64,000 nucleotides of DNA from Lycium barbarum. Its lineage: Eukaryota; Streptophyta; Magnoliopsida; Solanales; Solanaceae. Below the pieces are notes generated by a model. That model ran no database searches. It was not told where the DNA came from and was given only the letters and a program-made list of their open reading frames with translations. The stretch covers positions 52,660,457 to 52,724,456 of the forward strand of contig NC_083343.1 of NCBI RefSeq assembly GCF_019175385.1, in the 5' to 3' direction. Below, in pieces: positions 34,810 through 46,179 of this stretch. How positions within the stretch are numbered: position 1 is the stretch's first letter; each line of letters opens with the position of its first letter. The position numbers and the translations under genes were made by a program.

Positions 34810-35288
34810 TAGCCTATGCAATAACATCTACAGGCTTGTGAGCAGTTCGAGAGAATATCATAAAGTTATAATTAACCCGTACCTTAGCCTATGCAATAAC
34901 ATCTACAGGCTTGTGAGCAGTTCGAGAGAATATCATAAAGTTATAATTAACCCGTCAAGTAGTAACCCAGGAAAAAAAATAGGTGGAATTGTCCGAAGAT
35001 CAACTGGATTGTCGAAAGACATGACCCTAGATCTTTCTCTCATCTGATAAATGTTATAGTCTTTGTCAAAATACTCTCAGTCACAAAAACACCCATCACA
35101 AAGTATTTATTTTTCAGTCTTAGTTTAGTTACAACAAATACCTTCATTTTCACTTCCTTGAATAGTTTTATTCGAATTTGAATTAGTTTGACAGTGGAAT
35201 CTAAGTCTCTGTGGAATCGATATCTGGACTTAACGGTCTATATTACTTGTACGACCACGTATACTTGCGTGTGCGTTTGGGAGCAACA
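34810..35288 (+). repeat. Third LTR of the array, 3' part only, with 75-bp duplication
   Basis: Only the last third of the LTR is present, ending TTTGGGAGCAACA at 35288. Its first segment is tandemly duplicated: TAGCCTATGCAATAACATCT begins at 34810 and again at 34885, and the repeat units appear identical. The join to internal sequence at about 34811 is not an LTR start. Confidence 0.85.
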
Positions 35289-35400
35289 CACATGTATATA
35301 TGTTGTATATATGTCGTATCTAGGGTCAATTTCCAAATATTGCAAATTATGAAATAAGGATTTTCATTTTAGCATATTCAAATTGTATTGATTATAATCA

Positions 35401-35484
35401 AATTAAATTCCAAAAATTAAATGACAATCAAATTAAACTCCTAAAATTAAATGACAATCAAATTAAACTCTAAAAATTAAATGA
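35401..35484. repeat. 30-bp minisatellite, about 2.8 units
   Basis: Units at 35401, 35431 and 35461 read AATTAAAyTC..AAAATTAAATGA with few differences. Confidence 0.85.
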
Positions 35485-36479
35485 ACTCTAACTTAGACGA
35501 TTAACTTCCTAAAAATAAATTCAAACACGCTTTGTTTTACCTAATTAATCCAAATCTCTTAGCTTTGACAGAGTAAAAATACTCGATAACTAATTGCATT
35601 TGGTTAAAATAAATGACTCGTAATTGTTTTGTTCTTTTTTTTTTTTGAGAAAAGAAATAGTTATTCTCGAATTTCTTGAAAATTTACAAAAAATGTTAAA
35701 ATGATATGCGATTGTTCTTTTGTTGGTGTTTTGCCAAATACAATTGCAAAATGTCACTGGTATAATTTAATATCCTCTTTGATTTATGTAATGCATATCC
35801 TACTCCATTTATAGTTCGGAAACTCTGAATAATTAAATAAGATTAACGGAGATAAAAAATAAGGTGTCAACAACTGTCCCTTCGTTTTGTGGGGATGGCA
35901 AAGCCATCTGCGAGCAACAAAATTTGACAAACCCTGATTTTTGGCCGACCAGTCCAATGTACTTCACTTTTGTGCATTTCTTTTTTATAGTGATGGTCGG
36001 GCCCTGATCTATGGGTTTCCTACATATCTCGGGTTGTACGAGAATTCAGGCCACTTGTAGTTCGACTCAACTAAACTTTTAAGTGATTTGACGGAAAGTC
36101 TCTAGATTTTCGGCATTGTGATTTAGATATTTCAGGACGACTGCTAGAATGAGACCGACTCTCTGGTTTTAAGCCCGACTTCATATCCCTGATTTCTAGG
36201 AATCATGTCACATGTATCCGACTGGTTGCGGTTTTTAGTAAAGAAAGCAGATAAACAGACATGATTGTGGACGAGTCTGAGATCGGATGGCTTCCAAATC
36301 CCGGGCGGAGAGCTTGACTTTCAAGGGCACCCTATGTTGACCGCTGCGCAAGAAAAAGTTTCACGTTTGCTTCGCAAGTGTCTGAATTCGGTTCAACGGC
36401 CTGCTCCTCTCTGGCAGCTCAATACATGTTTCCGTCTGTTGACAGCCTTGCCGATATACCCCGTGATGTATACATGATC

Positions 36480-36985
36480 CTTTGGTGAATGGTCCTTTTG
36501 GCGACAATTTGTTTGAATGATTGTCCCTTGTGGCATGCACATCCTTTTTGTTTGTATGAATGGCCTTTTGGGCATGTAGATGCTTTTTGTTTGGATGAAT
36601 GGTCGTTTTGGCATGTATATGCTTTTTTGTTTGTGTGAATGCCCCTTTTGTCAATGCTTGTTTGAATGAATGGCCCTTTCGGCATACACATGCTTTTTGT
36701 TTGTATTAATGGCCCTTTTGGCATGCAGATGCTTTTGTTTGGATGAATGATCCTTTTGGCCTGCATATGCTTTTGTTTGTTTGTGTGAATGGCCCTTTTG
36801 GCAGTGCTCGTTTGAATGAATGACCCTTTCGGCAAGCACGTGCTTTTTTGTTTGTATTAATGGCCCTTTTAGCATGCAGATGCTTTTTGTTTAGATGAAT
36901 GACCCTTTTGGCATGTATATGCTTTTTTGTTTGTGTGAACGGCCCTTTTGGCAGTACATGTTTGAACGAATGGCCTTTTCGGCAT
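36480..36985. repeat. Higher-order minisatellite, about 40-bp basic unit
   Basis: The basic unit resembles TGAATGGCCCTTTTGGCATG followed by CAGATGCTTTTTGTTTG. A variant with TTGGCAGTGCTCGTTTGAA recurs at about 36649, 36810 and 36951, so units are organised in longer blocks of about 140-160 bp. The array is cut off exactly where the next LTR starts at 36986. Confidence 0.85.
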
Positions 36986-37549
36986 TGTCACGACCCAATT
37001 TAGTTAAGTCGTGCAAGCACTTACCTTTTCTACCTCGGTAAGCAAACCCTCAACCAACGATAATAAAAACGTAAATAATAACTAAATAAGTGGAAGAGAA
37101 TAAATCACGTAAGTCTGACCATAATAATATAAATAAAGTGCGGAAATAGGAAAATACACCGTACAGTCTAGTCTAATCCATACCAGAAGATCTAGCTTGA
37201 AATATACAAGTCTTGAAATATAATAATATATCAAATCTAAATATGTCTCAGAATGGAAAATAAGACATAGATAAGAGGAGTCTTCAAGGTAGCGAACGTC
37301 TCGTGCTCACCCTGTAAACTCTAGGCTGTACTGATAGCGACTATCAGCCACGGGAGACGGAAGCAGATCCAACCTGGAACACTGCAGTCATAAAAGAATG
37401 CAGCAAGTGCAGGTCAGTACAAAACCACAGTAATTGGAAGGTATCATAGGCCGACTAAGTATAGCTAACATAATTCAAACAATAAAGAAAGATAAACAGA
37501 TAAATCAACAAGTATACGTCAACCACAAACAGAACCAAGTACACGTCAT
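36986..37549 (-). repeat. LTR fragment, minus orientation
   Basis: It starts TGTCACGACCCAATTTAG and is the reverse complement of the end of the LTR at about 6700-7172 (TACCTCGGTA block, CGACTT). It is cut at 37549 by the 3' LTR of E4. The rest of it is not seen in the window. Confidence 0.75.
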
Positions 37550-37943
37550 TGTCACGACCCAACTAGGGGCCGCGACGGGTACCCGGGGCTAACCACGGAG
37601 CACCGTTCGTTCTATTTCTTATCATACTCATTTAATTTCTTTTAACCAATTTTATTCTCAAGTTAAAAGAAAAATCACTTTTCAAGTCAAAACATAATAT
37701 CTTTATATGCATAAGCCTTTAGGCTATCAAAATAATGGTTGCATACATATACATCATAGTAACCTTGTGAGACCACATAACCCGCATCAAGTATCTACGA
37801 GCCTCTTCTGGAGTACAAAACACATGGACGGGCCCCATCGAGCCCAAAATATACAAATATACACAAAAGAATAATTAAGCACCTCCGGAACAAAGGAGTG
37901 CTTTCAATCGTTAACAGCTCCTACGAGTCTGGCTCAAGCTCGC
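37550..37943 (-). repeat. E4 3' LTR, left piece
   Basis: 394 bp starting TGTCACGACCCAACTAGGGG. E3 inserted after CTCGC (37939-37943). The LTR resumes at 49284. Confidence 0.88.
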
Positions 37944-40900
37944 TGTCACGACCCAATCCCGTAGGCCGTGACTAGTGCCCGATCTGGGCACTCAAACGCA
38001 TTCCAGTGTATAGCAGAAGCCGACAAGGCTTTATTTCAAATTTAGCTAATTTCTAGAAAAATTTCGGTAGAGTCTCCTTTGTTTTACGGACTATCCCAAA
38101 TACCCTGCACGCAGAAAATACCAACAAAGGCCACACAGGGCCAACAGAGCAACATTTAAATATATGCGGACCGGCCGCCGCGGCGAATGGGATCGCCCAA
38201 ACACAACATATACACACATCTGTACAGAAAGACCCCAACCCACAAACATGTCTACAGACCTCTAAACAGACCAACAGAATCATATGGCGGGACAGGGCCC
38301 CGCCATACCCATGAACGAGAATATACATATATAGAAGTGACAGACTGTACCAAAAGATGGCTCTGAATAAAAGAGCGCTCCAAATGGCAGAAAAGATATC
38401 CTAGACAGACGGATCGGCAAACCTGTCGTCGGTACCTGCGCGGCATGAAAACGCAGCCCCCGAGGAATGGTGGTCAGTACGAAATATGTACTGAATATGT
38501 AAAGCCTGAATTACAGAAACAAAATCATAACTAGTACAGAAACATATGTCATATCAAATCCGGCCCCTGCCAAGGGACTCGGCAGACAGAACGTGGCCAC
38601 CCTCCCGACGCTGGTGCCACAACACAGAAGGATCAGAATGGGGGCATAACCCCGTCATATAATATATAATATCAGATGGCCATAGCAGATCATATCAGAA
38701 CAAGTGTACATGGCACAACATACTCCAAAAACCCATGTAGGCATATACCTGCCCCCTCACATCGAGGCACGGCGAACAATGCAAAGGATCACACTTGACA
38801 ACATATCCTGGCCCGGGCTCAGTGTGGGAAGCATTGGGGCATCCACGAGTGGAGTAGTGAGAGACTAATGCAATTAAAATATCATAAATGTTTCCATAGA
38901 CTCGATGAGGCATATCAAAGACAACCGATCCAATGAAGTCGGAAGGGATCATAATAAATGAGTTTCGGACATTATCGTGAATTACAGAGCATAACCTTTC
39001 TGAAGTTGTTCCGAGTGTCAAAACAATTTATCAGACTTAATGGAATATTTAAAACAATGTTTGTTAAGTAATTAGAATGGTAGTCAAAACATTTCTTTCG
39101 AAAACCGCTCGAAAGTAAGACTTGAGTACAATACGGGCAAAACCGGAAATAGTGGGCCCACCTCGGGACAAGCAAGGCGGTGGGCTCAAATTAAATATTT
39201 TAAACTTATGGGGTCACCTACAAAGGTTCTACGGACGTTCTATAGCTTTCCAAGGAGTTTAGAGAAAGTTTGCATAATTTCCAAGAATACAAACCAAAAG
39301 GGCTCAATCTTACTTAAGGAAAAAGCGATATTTTCAATTGCGGATTCCGATGGGCAGAAAGTCTTTCGAGGCCCGAATCCGATTCTAATACACTTAGGCA
39401 TGCCAAAAGAAGGATCGGGGTAGCTTTACATACCTTTCTAGCTCCTTACGCCTCTCCAAACTCACTTCCCATTTTGTCAAAAATCTGCAAATGGTCAAGT
39501 TTACCAATTGTGAGTTATAGATTCTACGAATTCAACTTAACTCATATATGTCTATCGAAATTTCGGCAGCACCTCCCCTATAAATATAGCACCCCCGAGA
39601 ATTCAACTCGGCCAAAACAATCATCAACAACCCAACAACAACACCCACAACAACAACAATCAATATAATACACAATATGACATAACTAGTTCTACTTGCC
39701 GACATAATGCCTTAGCCTTTATTTCATCTTTAATTTCCAAACAAATCTCAATGGTTTCACATTCGTCATTGATCTAGATCATCACAATATAGTTTAGAAG
39801 CATTTCATATCGCTTCCTTAAATTATACACACGATATACATAATATACAACTTTCCGCCAAAGTCATATTTCATCCAAAGCTTCTAATCTTTGGCATACA
39901 TATTCATGACATGTTTTCATGTTCCAAATTCATCAATAATCATCATTACTTGCAACCTAACAACTTCATTTTCGCAATGTCGTAAGATCGTACTAAAACA
40001 ACATAAGCTTCTACATTCCATTTCAATACAAACTTATATCATTTTATCTTCATTTACATTGCAAGCATCACAATAACACAACTAACACATTAAACAAAAT
40101 TAATTCATTAGCATCCTACCAACACCATACCACACGGCCAAACCCCTATATTTCAACTTCAACCAAATTTATTCAACTCTCATTCTCCATATGAATTCCA
40201 TCATACACACAACTAGAATACAACATAAATTTCAACTCATTTCACTTACACATTAACACACACACACAGCCACATTCTATATTCCATACCAACTTTGCAA
40301 ACTTCCACTTTTCCATACAATCAACTCATTTCTACATACTACAACACAAACAAGACTTCATAACATAAGGATAGGGAATAAATTCTCACCTTTTCCTCTA
40401 GTCTTCTTCACTTGGAGGTATGGTCACTTTGATGAATTTGATGCTTCTCTCTCCAAACCAACTACACCAAGTTACAAAGGGTGCTCAACTTAGTAAGGAA
40501 ATCACAAGAGAAATTTTTTTCGAGCAATATTTTTGGTGGTGATTTTTGCAAGCCAAACCCGAGCCCTTCTTCTTCTTGCTCTCTCTTGTTTGGTTTTTGT
40601 TTGTTCTATGCTTCTTGAACAATCTAAGGGATAACATGATATATATATAAAATGGTCCCCTTATTAATTTAACACATGGGAAAATTAATAAAATCATGGG
40701 CTTGGGCCATTGGCTTGGCCGGCCACCTACAAAGCTTTTGGGCGTCATTTTACTTCTTATTTTACAAGCCCAATTGGCTACAAATTTTATGTTTGCAATT
40801 CCCGAAGCTAATTTCTGAAATTCCACGTTTTGCCCTTAGCCTTCCTCGACACTTCCATATTAATATTCTTTCATGCACAACTCTTATGTTAAATACCCTC

Positions 40901-40974
40901 AACTATAACCTTATTTCTTACAAGTCAAAATTATTTCCAATTTTTCCAAAGGTGCGAAAACACGGGATATAACA
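37944..40974 (-). repeat. E3 3' LTR
   Basis: 3,031 bp from TGTCACGACCCAATCCC to GGGATATAACA. It is 68 bp shorter than the 5' LTR because one segment between GTACAGAA repeats is missing near 38533-38541. The TCAGTAC-N7-GTACTGA hairpin is at 38474-38494, the donor-like GT at 39433-39432 and a TATA tract near 40638-40652. The 98-residue open frame at 40676-40972 is repeated in the other LTR and is not a gene. Confidence 0.95.
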
Positions 40975-41010
40975 TCCTCCCCCCCTTTTGAACATTCGTC
41001 CTCGAATGTT
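40975..41010 (-). other. E3 polypurine tract with adjacent hairpin
   Basis: The minus strand reads CAAAAGGGGGGGAGGA directly before the 3' LTR. AACATTCG and CGAATGTT (40991-41010) form a perfect 8-bp stem with a 4-nt loop next to it. Confidence 0.9.
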
Positions 41011-41055
41011 AAATTAATCTTATAGGGTCTGAAAATACTTTGGGGGAGTTTCTGT

Positions 41056-42181
41056 TTATAGACAGCACATATGGCACACATTCATTATTGAAGTGGAATT
41101 AAGCAAAGATTCAAGATTACCTGAGGGCATAGGGAACAAATGAGGATATTTCTTCTTCATCTCCTCTTCGGCTTCCCAGGTCATTTCTTCCCTATTGTTG
41201 TTCCGCCACAGCACCTTAACAGAGGCTACATCTTTGTTCCGGAGCTTCCTTACCTGGCGGTCCAAGATAGCTACAGGCTGCTCCTCATAAGATAACTGCT
41301 CCGTCACCTGAATATCATCCGCAGGGAATATTCTGGAGGGATCACCAATGCATTTTGCGGAGCATAGATACATGGAATACCGGATGTACCGCTTCCAAAT
41401 CTGATGGCAGATCTAACTCATAGGCGACATTTCCAATTTTTCTAATAATCTGATAAGGCCCAATATAACGCGGACTGAGCTTACCCTTCCTGCCGAACCG
41501 CATCACGCCTTTCATAGGCGATACCTTCAGGAATACCCAATCGCCTACCTCGAATTCCAACGGTCGACGCCGTTTATCGGCGTATGACTTCTGTCGACTT
41601 TGGGCTGCTAACAGTCGCTCTCGGATAAGTTTCACCTTATCAGAGGCCTGCTGGATCATTTCTGGGCCAATTAACTCTGTCTCGCCAATATCAAACCAGC
41701 CGATAGGTGACCTGCATTTCCTACCATATAAAGCCTCGTACGGAGCCATCTGGATGCTGGAATGGTAGTTGTTATTATGCGCAAATTCAATCAATGGCAA
41801 GTGATCCTCCCAGCTACCTCTGAAATCAATAACACAGGCCCGCAACATATCTTCAAGTGTCTGAATAGTGCGCTCGGCCTGTCCGTCGCTCTGAGGATGG
41901 AATGCTGTGCTCAGACTCACCTGAATCCCTAATCCCTCCTGAAAAGATCTCCAGAAGTTCGTCGTGAACTGGGCACCTCTGTCAGTAATAATAAATATAG
42001 GAACTCCATGTAGTCGCACAATTTCTTTAATATAAATCCAGGCATAATCCTCAGCGGAATAAGTAGTTCTGACGGGGAGAAAATGGGCCGATTTTGTCAG
42101 CCTATCAACAATAACCCAGATGGAATCATACTTCCGTGGAGTGCGAGGCAAACCTGTAATGAAGTCCATATTAATGATCTC
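41056..42181 (-). pseudogene. E3 integrase core and chromodomain-like tail
   Basis: Integrase inserts the element DNA. The catalytic residues are recognisable in order on the minus strand: WVIVDRLTKSAHFLPV (about 42085-42120), FIITDRGAQFTTNFW (about 41960-41995) and SDGQAERTIQTLED (about 41855-41895). Then come MAPYEALYGRKCRSPIGW and the [19 protein letters not shown] segment. A frameshift at about 41350-41360 precedes the chromodomain-like tail ([17 protein letters not shown], about 41180-41230). The segment is separated from RNase H by one TGA at 42184-42182. Apart from these two defects it looks complete. Confidence 0.93.
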
Positions 42182-43744
42182 TCACTTCCACGTCGGAATT
42201 TCCATTTCTTGCAACAGTCCACCCGGTTTCTGATGTTCAATTTTGACCTGCTGACAATTTGGACACTGGGCGACGAACTCTGCGATATCCTGTTTCATAC
42301 CATCCCACCAGTATAGGCATCTAAGATCATGGTACATCTTCGTAGACCCAGGATGAACAGAATAGCGAGCATAGTGTGCCTCGCCCATAACCTGCTGCCG
42401 TAGCCCCGCAATATCAGGTACACACAACCTGCCTCTGTATAGTAAGGTTCCGTCTGGTGTAAACTCGAACAGAGTCTTCTCCATATCATAGGTTGTGTCT
42501 CTGTAACGAGCTAAAACAGGATCTTCATATTGATGCCGCCTGGTATCTTCCTTAATAGATGATTCAGAAATCCCTCGAACAGAAATCCGTGTACCGCCAG
42601 AATCGGCCAGACGAACCCCAAGAATAGCCAACTGATGAATGTCACATACTATCTCTCTCCTGTCTGGCTGTAAATCTGCCAAGCTGCCCATAGATTTCTG
42701 GCTGAGTGCATCTGCAACAACTTTAGCCTTGCCCGGATGATACAAAATGTCCACATCATAGTCTTTCAGGAGCTCTAGCCACCTCCGCTGCAGCAAATTA
42801 AGCTCCTTCTGCTTAAAAATATACAGGAGACTCTTATGATCTGTATAGATATCAACATGAACGCCATATAAATAATGTCTCCATATCTTAAGGGCATGAA
42901 TCACCGCTGCAAGCTCCAGATCGTGAGTAGGATAATTCTTTTCATGCTTTTTGAGCTGTCGGGAGGCATACGCTATAACTCGGCCGTGCTGCATCAATAC
43001 ATAGCCTAACCCCACACCAGAAGCATCACAATAAATAACATACCCGTCTGGTCCCTCGGGAAGAGTCAGAACTGGAGCTGTAGTCAGCTTCTCTTTCAGC
43101 AACTGGAAGTTTCGTTCACAAGCATCAGTCCACTGGAACTTGGCTTCCTTCTGAGTTAGCCTTGTCAAAGGCGCTGAAATCGAAGCAAACTTTACCACAA
43201 ATCTTCTGTAATAGCCTGCTAACCCCATAAAAATACGTACCTCTGTGGGCGTCGTGGGTCTGGGCCAATTCTTCACGGCCTCAATCTTCTGTGTATCCAC
43301 CCGGACACCATCAGCTGCAATAATATGCCCCAAGAATGCCACTGAAGCCAGCCAGAATTCACATTTAGAAAATTTTGCATATAATTTCTGATGCCGAAGT
43401 ACCCCTAATACCGCTCTCAGATGATTTGCGTGCTCTGCTTCGGACCGAGAATAAACCAGAATATCATCGATAAATACAATTACGAACATATCCAAGAACG
43501 ACCTGAATACCCGATTCATTAGATCCATGAATACCGCAGGAGCATTAGTTAACCCAAACGACATAACTCTGAATTCATAATGCCCATATCTGGTCTGGAA
43601 TGCTGTCTTAGGAATATCGGCCTCTCGTACCCGTACCTGATGATAGCCTGACCGAAGGTCTATCTTCGAGAAATATTTGGCGCCCTGCAACTGATCAAAC
43701 AAATCATCAATTCTGGGGAGGGGGTATTTATTCTTTATGGTTAC
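42182..43744 (-). pseudogene. E3 reverse transcriptase, RNase H and integrase zinc-binding region
   Basis: One open stretch from 43702 in the same frame as gag-protease, separated by a single TAG at 43747-43745. RT motifs include [27 protein letters not shown] and FIDDILVYS (about 43457-43490). RNase H has [14 protein letters not shown] (Asp), [14 protein letters not shown] (Glu) and YTDHKSL (Asp), so its active-site residues are all present. The tether [12 protein letters not shown] and the H2C2 zinc-binding part of integrase ([10 protein letters not shown], then CPNCQQVK) follow, ending at the TGA at 42182. Confidence 0.94.
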
Positions 43745-45976
43745 CTAATTCAGCTGCCGATAATCAATACACATACGCAGCGACCCGTCTTTCTTACGCA
43801 CAAATAATACCGGGGCTCCCCAAGGCGAAGTACTAGGTCTGATGAAGCCTTTTTCTAACAAATCCTTCAACTGCTCTTTCAGTTCTTTCAATTCTACTGG
43901 TGCCATTCTGTACGGGGGAATAGATATAGGTTGAGTATCTGGAAGCAAATCAATAGAAAAATCTATCTCTCGCTCTGGAGGAAGGCCTGGAAGCTCTTCT
44001 GGGAACACATCTGGAAATTCATTAACCACGGGAACTGACTGAAGAGTCGGCGTTTCTGCTGTCAAGTCTTGTACCCGAACCAGATGATAAATATAACCTT
44101 TTCTGATCATTTTCTTCGCCTTAAGGTATGAAATAAACTTACCTTTCAGCGATGCTGTATTACCGGCCCATTCTATAACTGGCTCCCCGGGAAACTGGAA
44201 ACGAACTACCTTATTTTGGCAGTCAATATTAGCATAACAGGAAGGTAGCCAGTCCATACCCATAATAACATCGAACTCGATCATATCTAACTCCACCAGA
44301 TCTGCCTTAGTGTCTCGGCCACATACAATTACAGAACAATCTTTATATAGCTGTTTTGCTACAATAAAGTCCCCAATCGGTGTGGCTACCTCAAATGGCT
44401 CTATAGGTTCAGACGTTATACCAATTTTTCCAGCAACAAGAGGCGAAATATATGAAAAAGTCGAACCTGGATCAATTAATGCATACACAGACCGAGAGAA
44501 AACCAATAATGTACCTGTAACGACATTAGGCGATGCCTCCTGATCCTGGCGGCTGGCCAAAGCAAAAATGCGGTTCGAACGACCGCTAGTACCAGAAGCT
44601 CCACCACAGCCTCTGCCGCGACCCGCCGGTGCTGATGTACCCGGCCCTGTAGGGCGCATAGCCACTGACGAAGATGATGACCCGGCGACTGATTCGGTAG
44701 GCTGCGCTGCACCACCCGAACCGCCCTTATAAGGGCAATCTCTCACAGAATGGCCCTGATGGCCGCAAGAAAAGCATGCACCGGTGGCTCTGTAGCACTC
44801 CCCAGGATGGTATCTGCCACAATAAGAACACTGAGGCCTAGGTGGCCTCGTCTGACCAGAACCCCGATCTGTCCGCGAACCTGAAGCCCTGGAGCTCTGA
44901 CCTGCTCCTGAATAACCTGGGCTATCAAATCTGCGACCTGTAGGCTGCGGAGGTGCGCTCTGTGCCGGCTGGGATAGATGTCTGCTAGGCTGCTGCGGCT
45001 GCTGAGGCTGTCTGCCCCGAAAATCTCCCGAATACCCAGATGATCTGGCCCTCTTAGGCTGTCTCCGATCATGACTCCTATCGGGCTGATGACCCCTGTG
45101 CCGGTCCTCCATGCCCTGGGCGTGCGCCTGAATACGGGCAATATCCATATCGGGCTGAGCGGCCAATACCAAACAACTGTCGACAAAATACCGGTCCAAC
45201 CCCATAATATACATGTGCATCCTGTCCGCCATAGTAGCTACCACAGCAGGTGCATATCGGGCCAATGAGTCGAAATCCATACTGTACTCTCGAACACTGC
45301 GGCCCCTCTGTCTCAGCAATAAGAATCTGTCAGCCTTGGCCCGCCGTAACTCCGGAGGCAGAAAATGGCTAAGAAAAGCCTGAGAAATATTATCCCAAAC
45401 TGCTGGGGGAGCGCCGTCGCCTCTGGATAACTCCCATGACTCGTACCAATTTGCCGCTACATCATACAACCGGTACGAAGCCAATGTGACTGACTCTGTC
45501 GCGGAAGCATTAATCAAATGTAAGGTGCGCCGCATCTTCCTGATAAACTCCTCAGGATCCTCCTCGGGCTTTGTCCCGAAAAACTCTGAAGGGCCACAAG
45601 TCAAGAACTCACGAGCTCTCAAACTGTCACGCCGATATGCTCGGTCACCTCGCAATCCGTGCCCCTGAACCTGTCCCGCCACAAGTCTGGTCAATAGCTG
45701 GACTGCCTCTCTCATAGTCTGATCCTCAGTCCCTGGCTGTGGAGCTGGAGACTCAGGTACTGGAATCTCGGGAGCTGGCGGTGGAGCCGGCCCTCGACCT
45801 GCAGCTGCTGCTGCTCCAATCTCCTCTACGTGTGGCGGTGTGGAAGAGCCCTCTGCCGGGGGCAAAATATCAGGAGCAATATGGGCATGGGCCCTGGTAA
45901 CCCTCTGGGCCTGACTAGTCTCTCCCACAGCTGCTGCCTTGGCCTTTTGGGCCGCTGTCGCCTTTTTTGGAGGCAT
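43745..45976 (-). pseudogene. E3 gag, zinc knuckles, protease and RT N-terminus
   Basis: This is the longest open frame in the window, 743 codons from the ATG at 45976 ([13 protein letters not shown]), 2 nt after TTTGCAG. Residues 1-110 are Ala/Pro-rich. About 115-290 is the capsid ([34 protein letters not shown]). About 381-417 holds the knuckles [12 protein letters not shown] and [14 protein letters not shown], and about 501 the protease motif LIDPGST. RT begins about 650 ([17 protein letters not shown]). A TAG ends it within RT after CIDYRQLN. Gag and protease are therefore still translatable in full, although protease without RT would be produced. Confidence 0.95.
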
Positions 45977-46085
45977 AACTGCAAATGTAACAATTCGTTA
46001 GGGAGGAGTCATCCTGATAACACAGCTCTATCGCACGATCTAAGACAGAAAGAAGGGTAGTATCCTAAATGCCCTGTGGCCTCCT

Positions 46086-46119
46086 GTTTATAGGTGTGGT
46101 GCACAACACACCGATAAAC
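46086..46119 (-). other. E3 leader hairpin with palindromic GTGCAC loop
   Basis: On the minus strand, 34 nt with arms GTTTAT/ATAAAC, one mismatch, inner stem GGTGTG/CACACC and loop TTGTGCAC. It is the best paired of the three copies. Position 8 pairs with 27 as G-C here and as A-T in E1, which supports a conserved stem. Confidence 0.65.
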
Positions 46120-46163
46120 AAGACTCTACTAGACACGGTCTGTAGACATTCCGAGGACGAACC

Positions 46164-46175
46164 ACTCTGATACCA
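46164..46175 (-). other. E3 primer binding site (initiator tRNA-Met), one mismatch
   Basis: The minus strand reads TGGTATCAGAG followed by T instead of C, next to the 5' LTR end at 46180. Confidence 0.9.
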
Positions 46176-46179
46176 CTTT

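Larger units (their letters stand above)
16325..35288 (+). mobile_element. Tandem array of gag-only LTR element: LTR-int-LTR-int-partial LTR
   Basis: Three LTR copies (16325-27339 split by E2, 30629-31985, 34810-35288) flank two internal regions (27340-30628 and 31986-34809). Both internal regions start with the primer site TGGCACCGTTGCCGGGGA, one mismatch from the complement of tRNA-Asp, which is a site type I associate with Athila/Tat-lineage elements. Neither has RT, RNase H or integrase. A near-duplication AACAT (16320-16324) / CACAT (35289-35293), four of five bases, brackets the array. It is non-autonomous and would need enzymes from elsewhere. Confidence 0.85.
35294..36985 (+). mobile_element. 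Old Ogre/Tat-like element remnant, right part
   Basis: It resumes the DNA interrupted at 16324. The block near 36010-36060 (GGTTTCCTACATATCTCGGG, AGAATTCAGGCC) resembles a conserved Ogre/Tat segment, from memory. It contains a 30-bp minisatellite (35401-35484) and the higher-order array at 36480-36985. No gene. The minus-strand open frames rich in KRPFIQTK are translations of the array. Confidence 0.4.

Noticed and set aside
36361..36875. Minus-strand frames with repeated KRPFIQTK peptides
   Set aside because: They are translations of the 40-bp minisatellite in several frames; no start context or domain.
40676..40972. 98-residue plus-strand open frame, repeated at 48980-49276
   Set aside because: Present in both LTRs only because LTRs are duplicates; antisense to the element and overlapping U3, with no recognisable domain.
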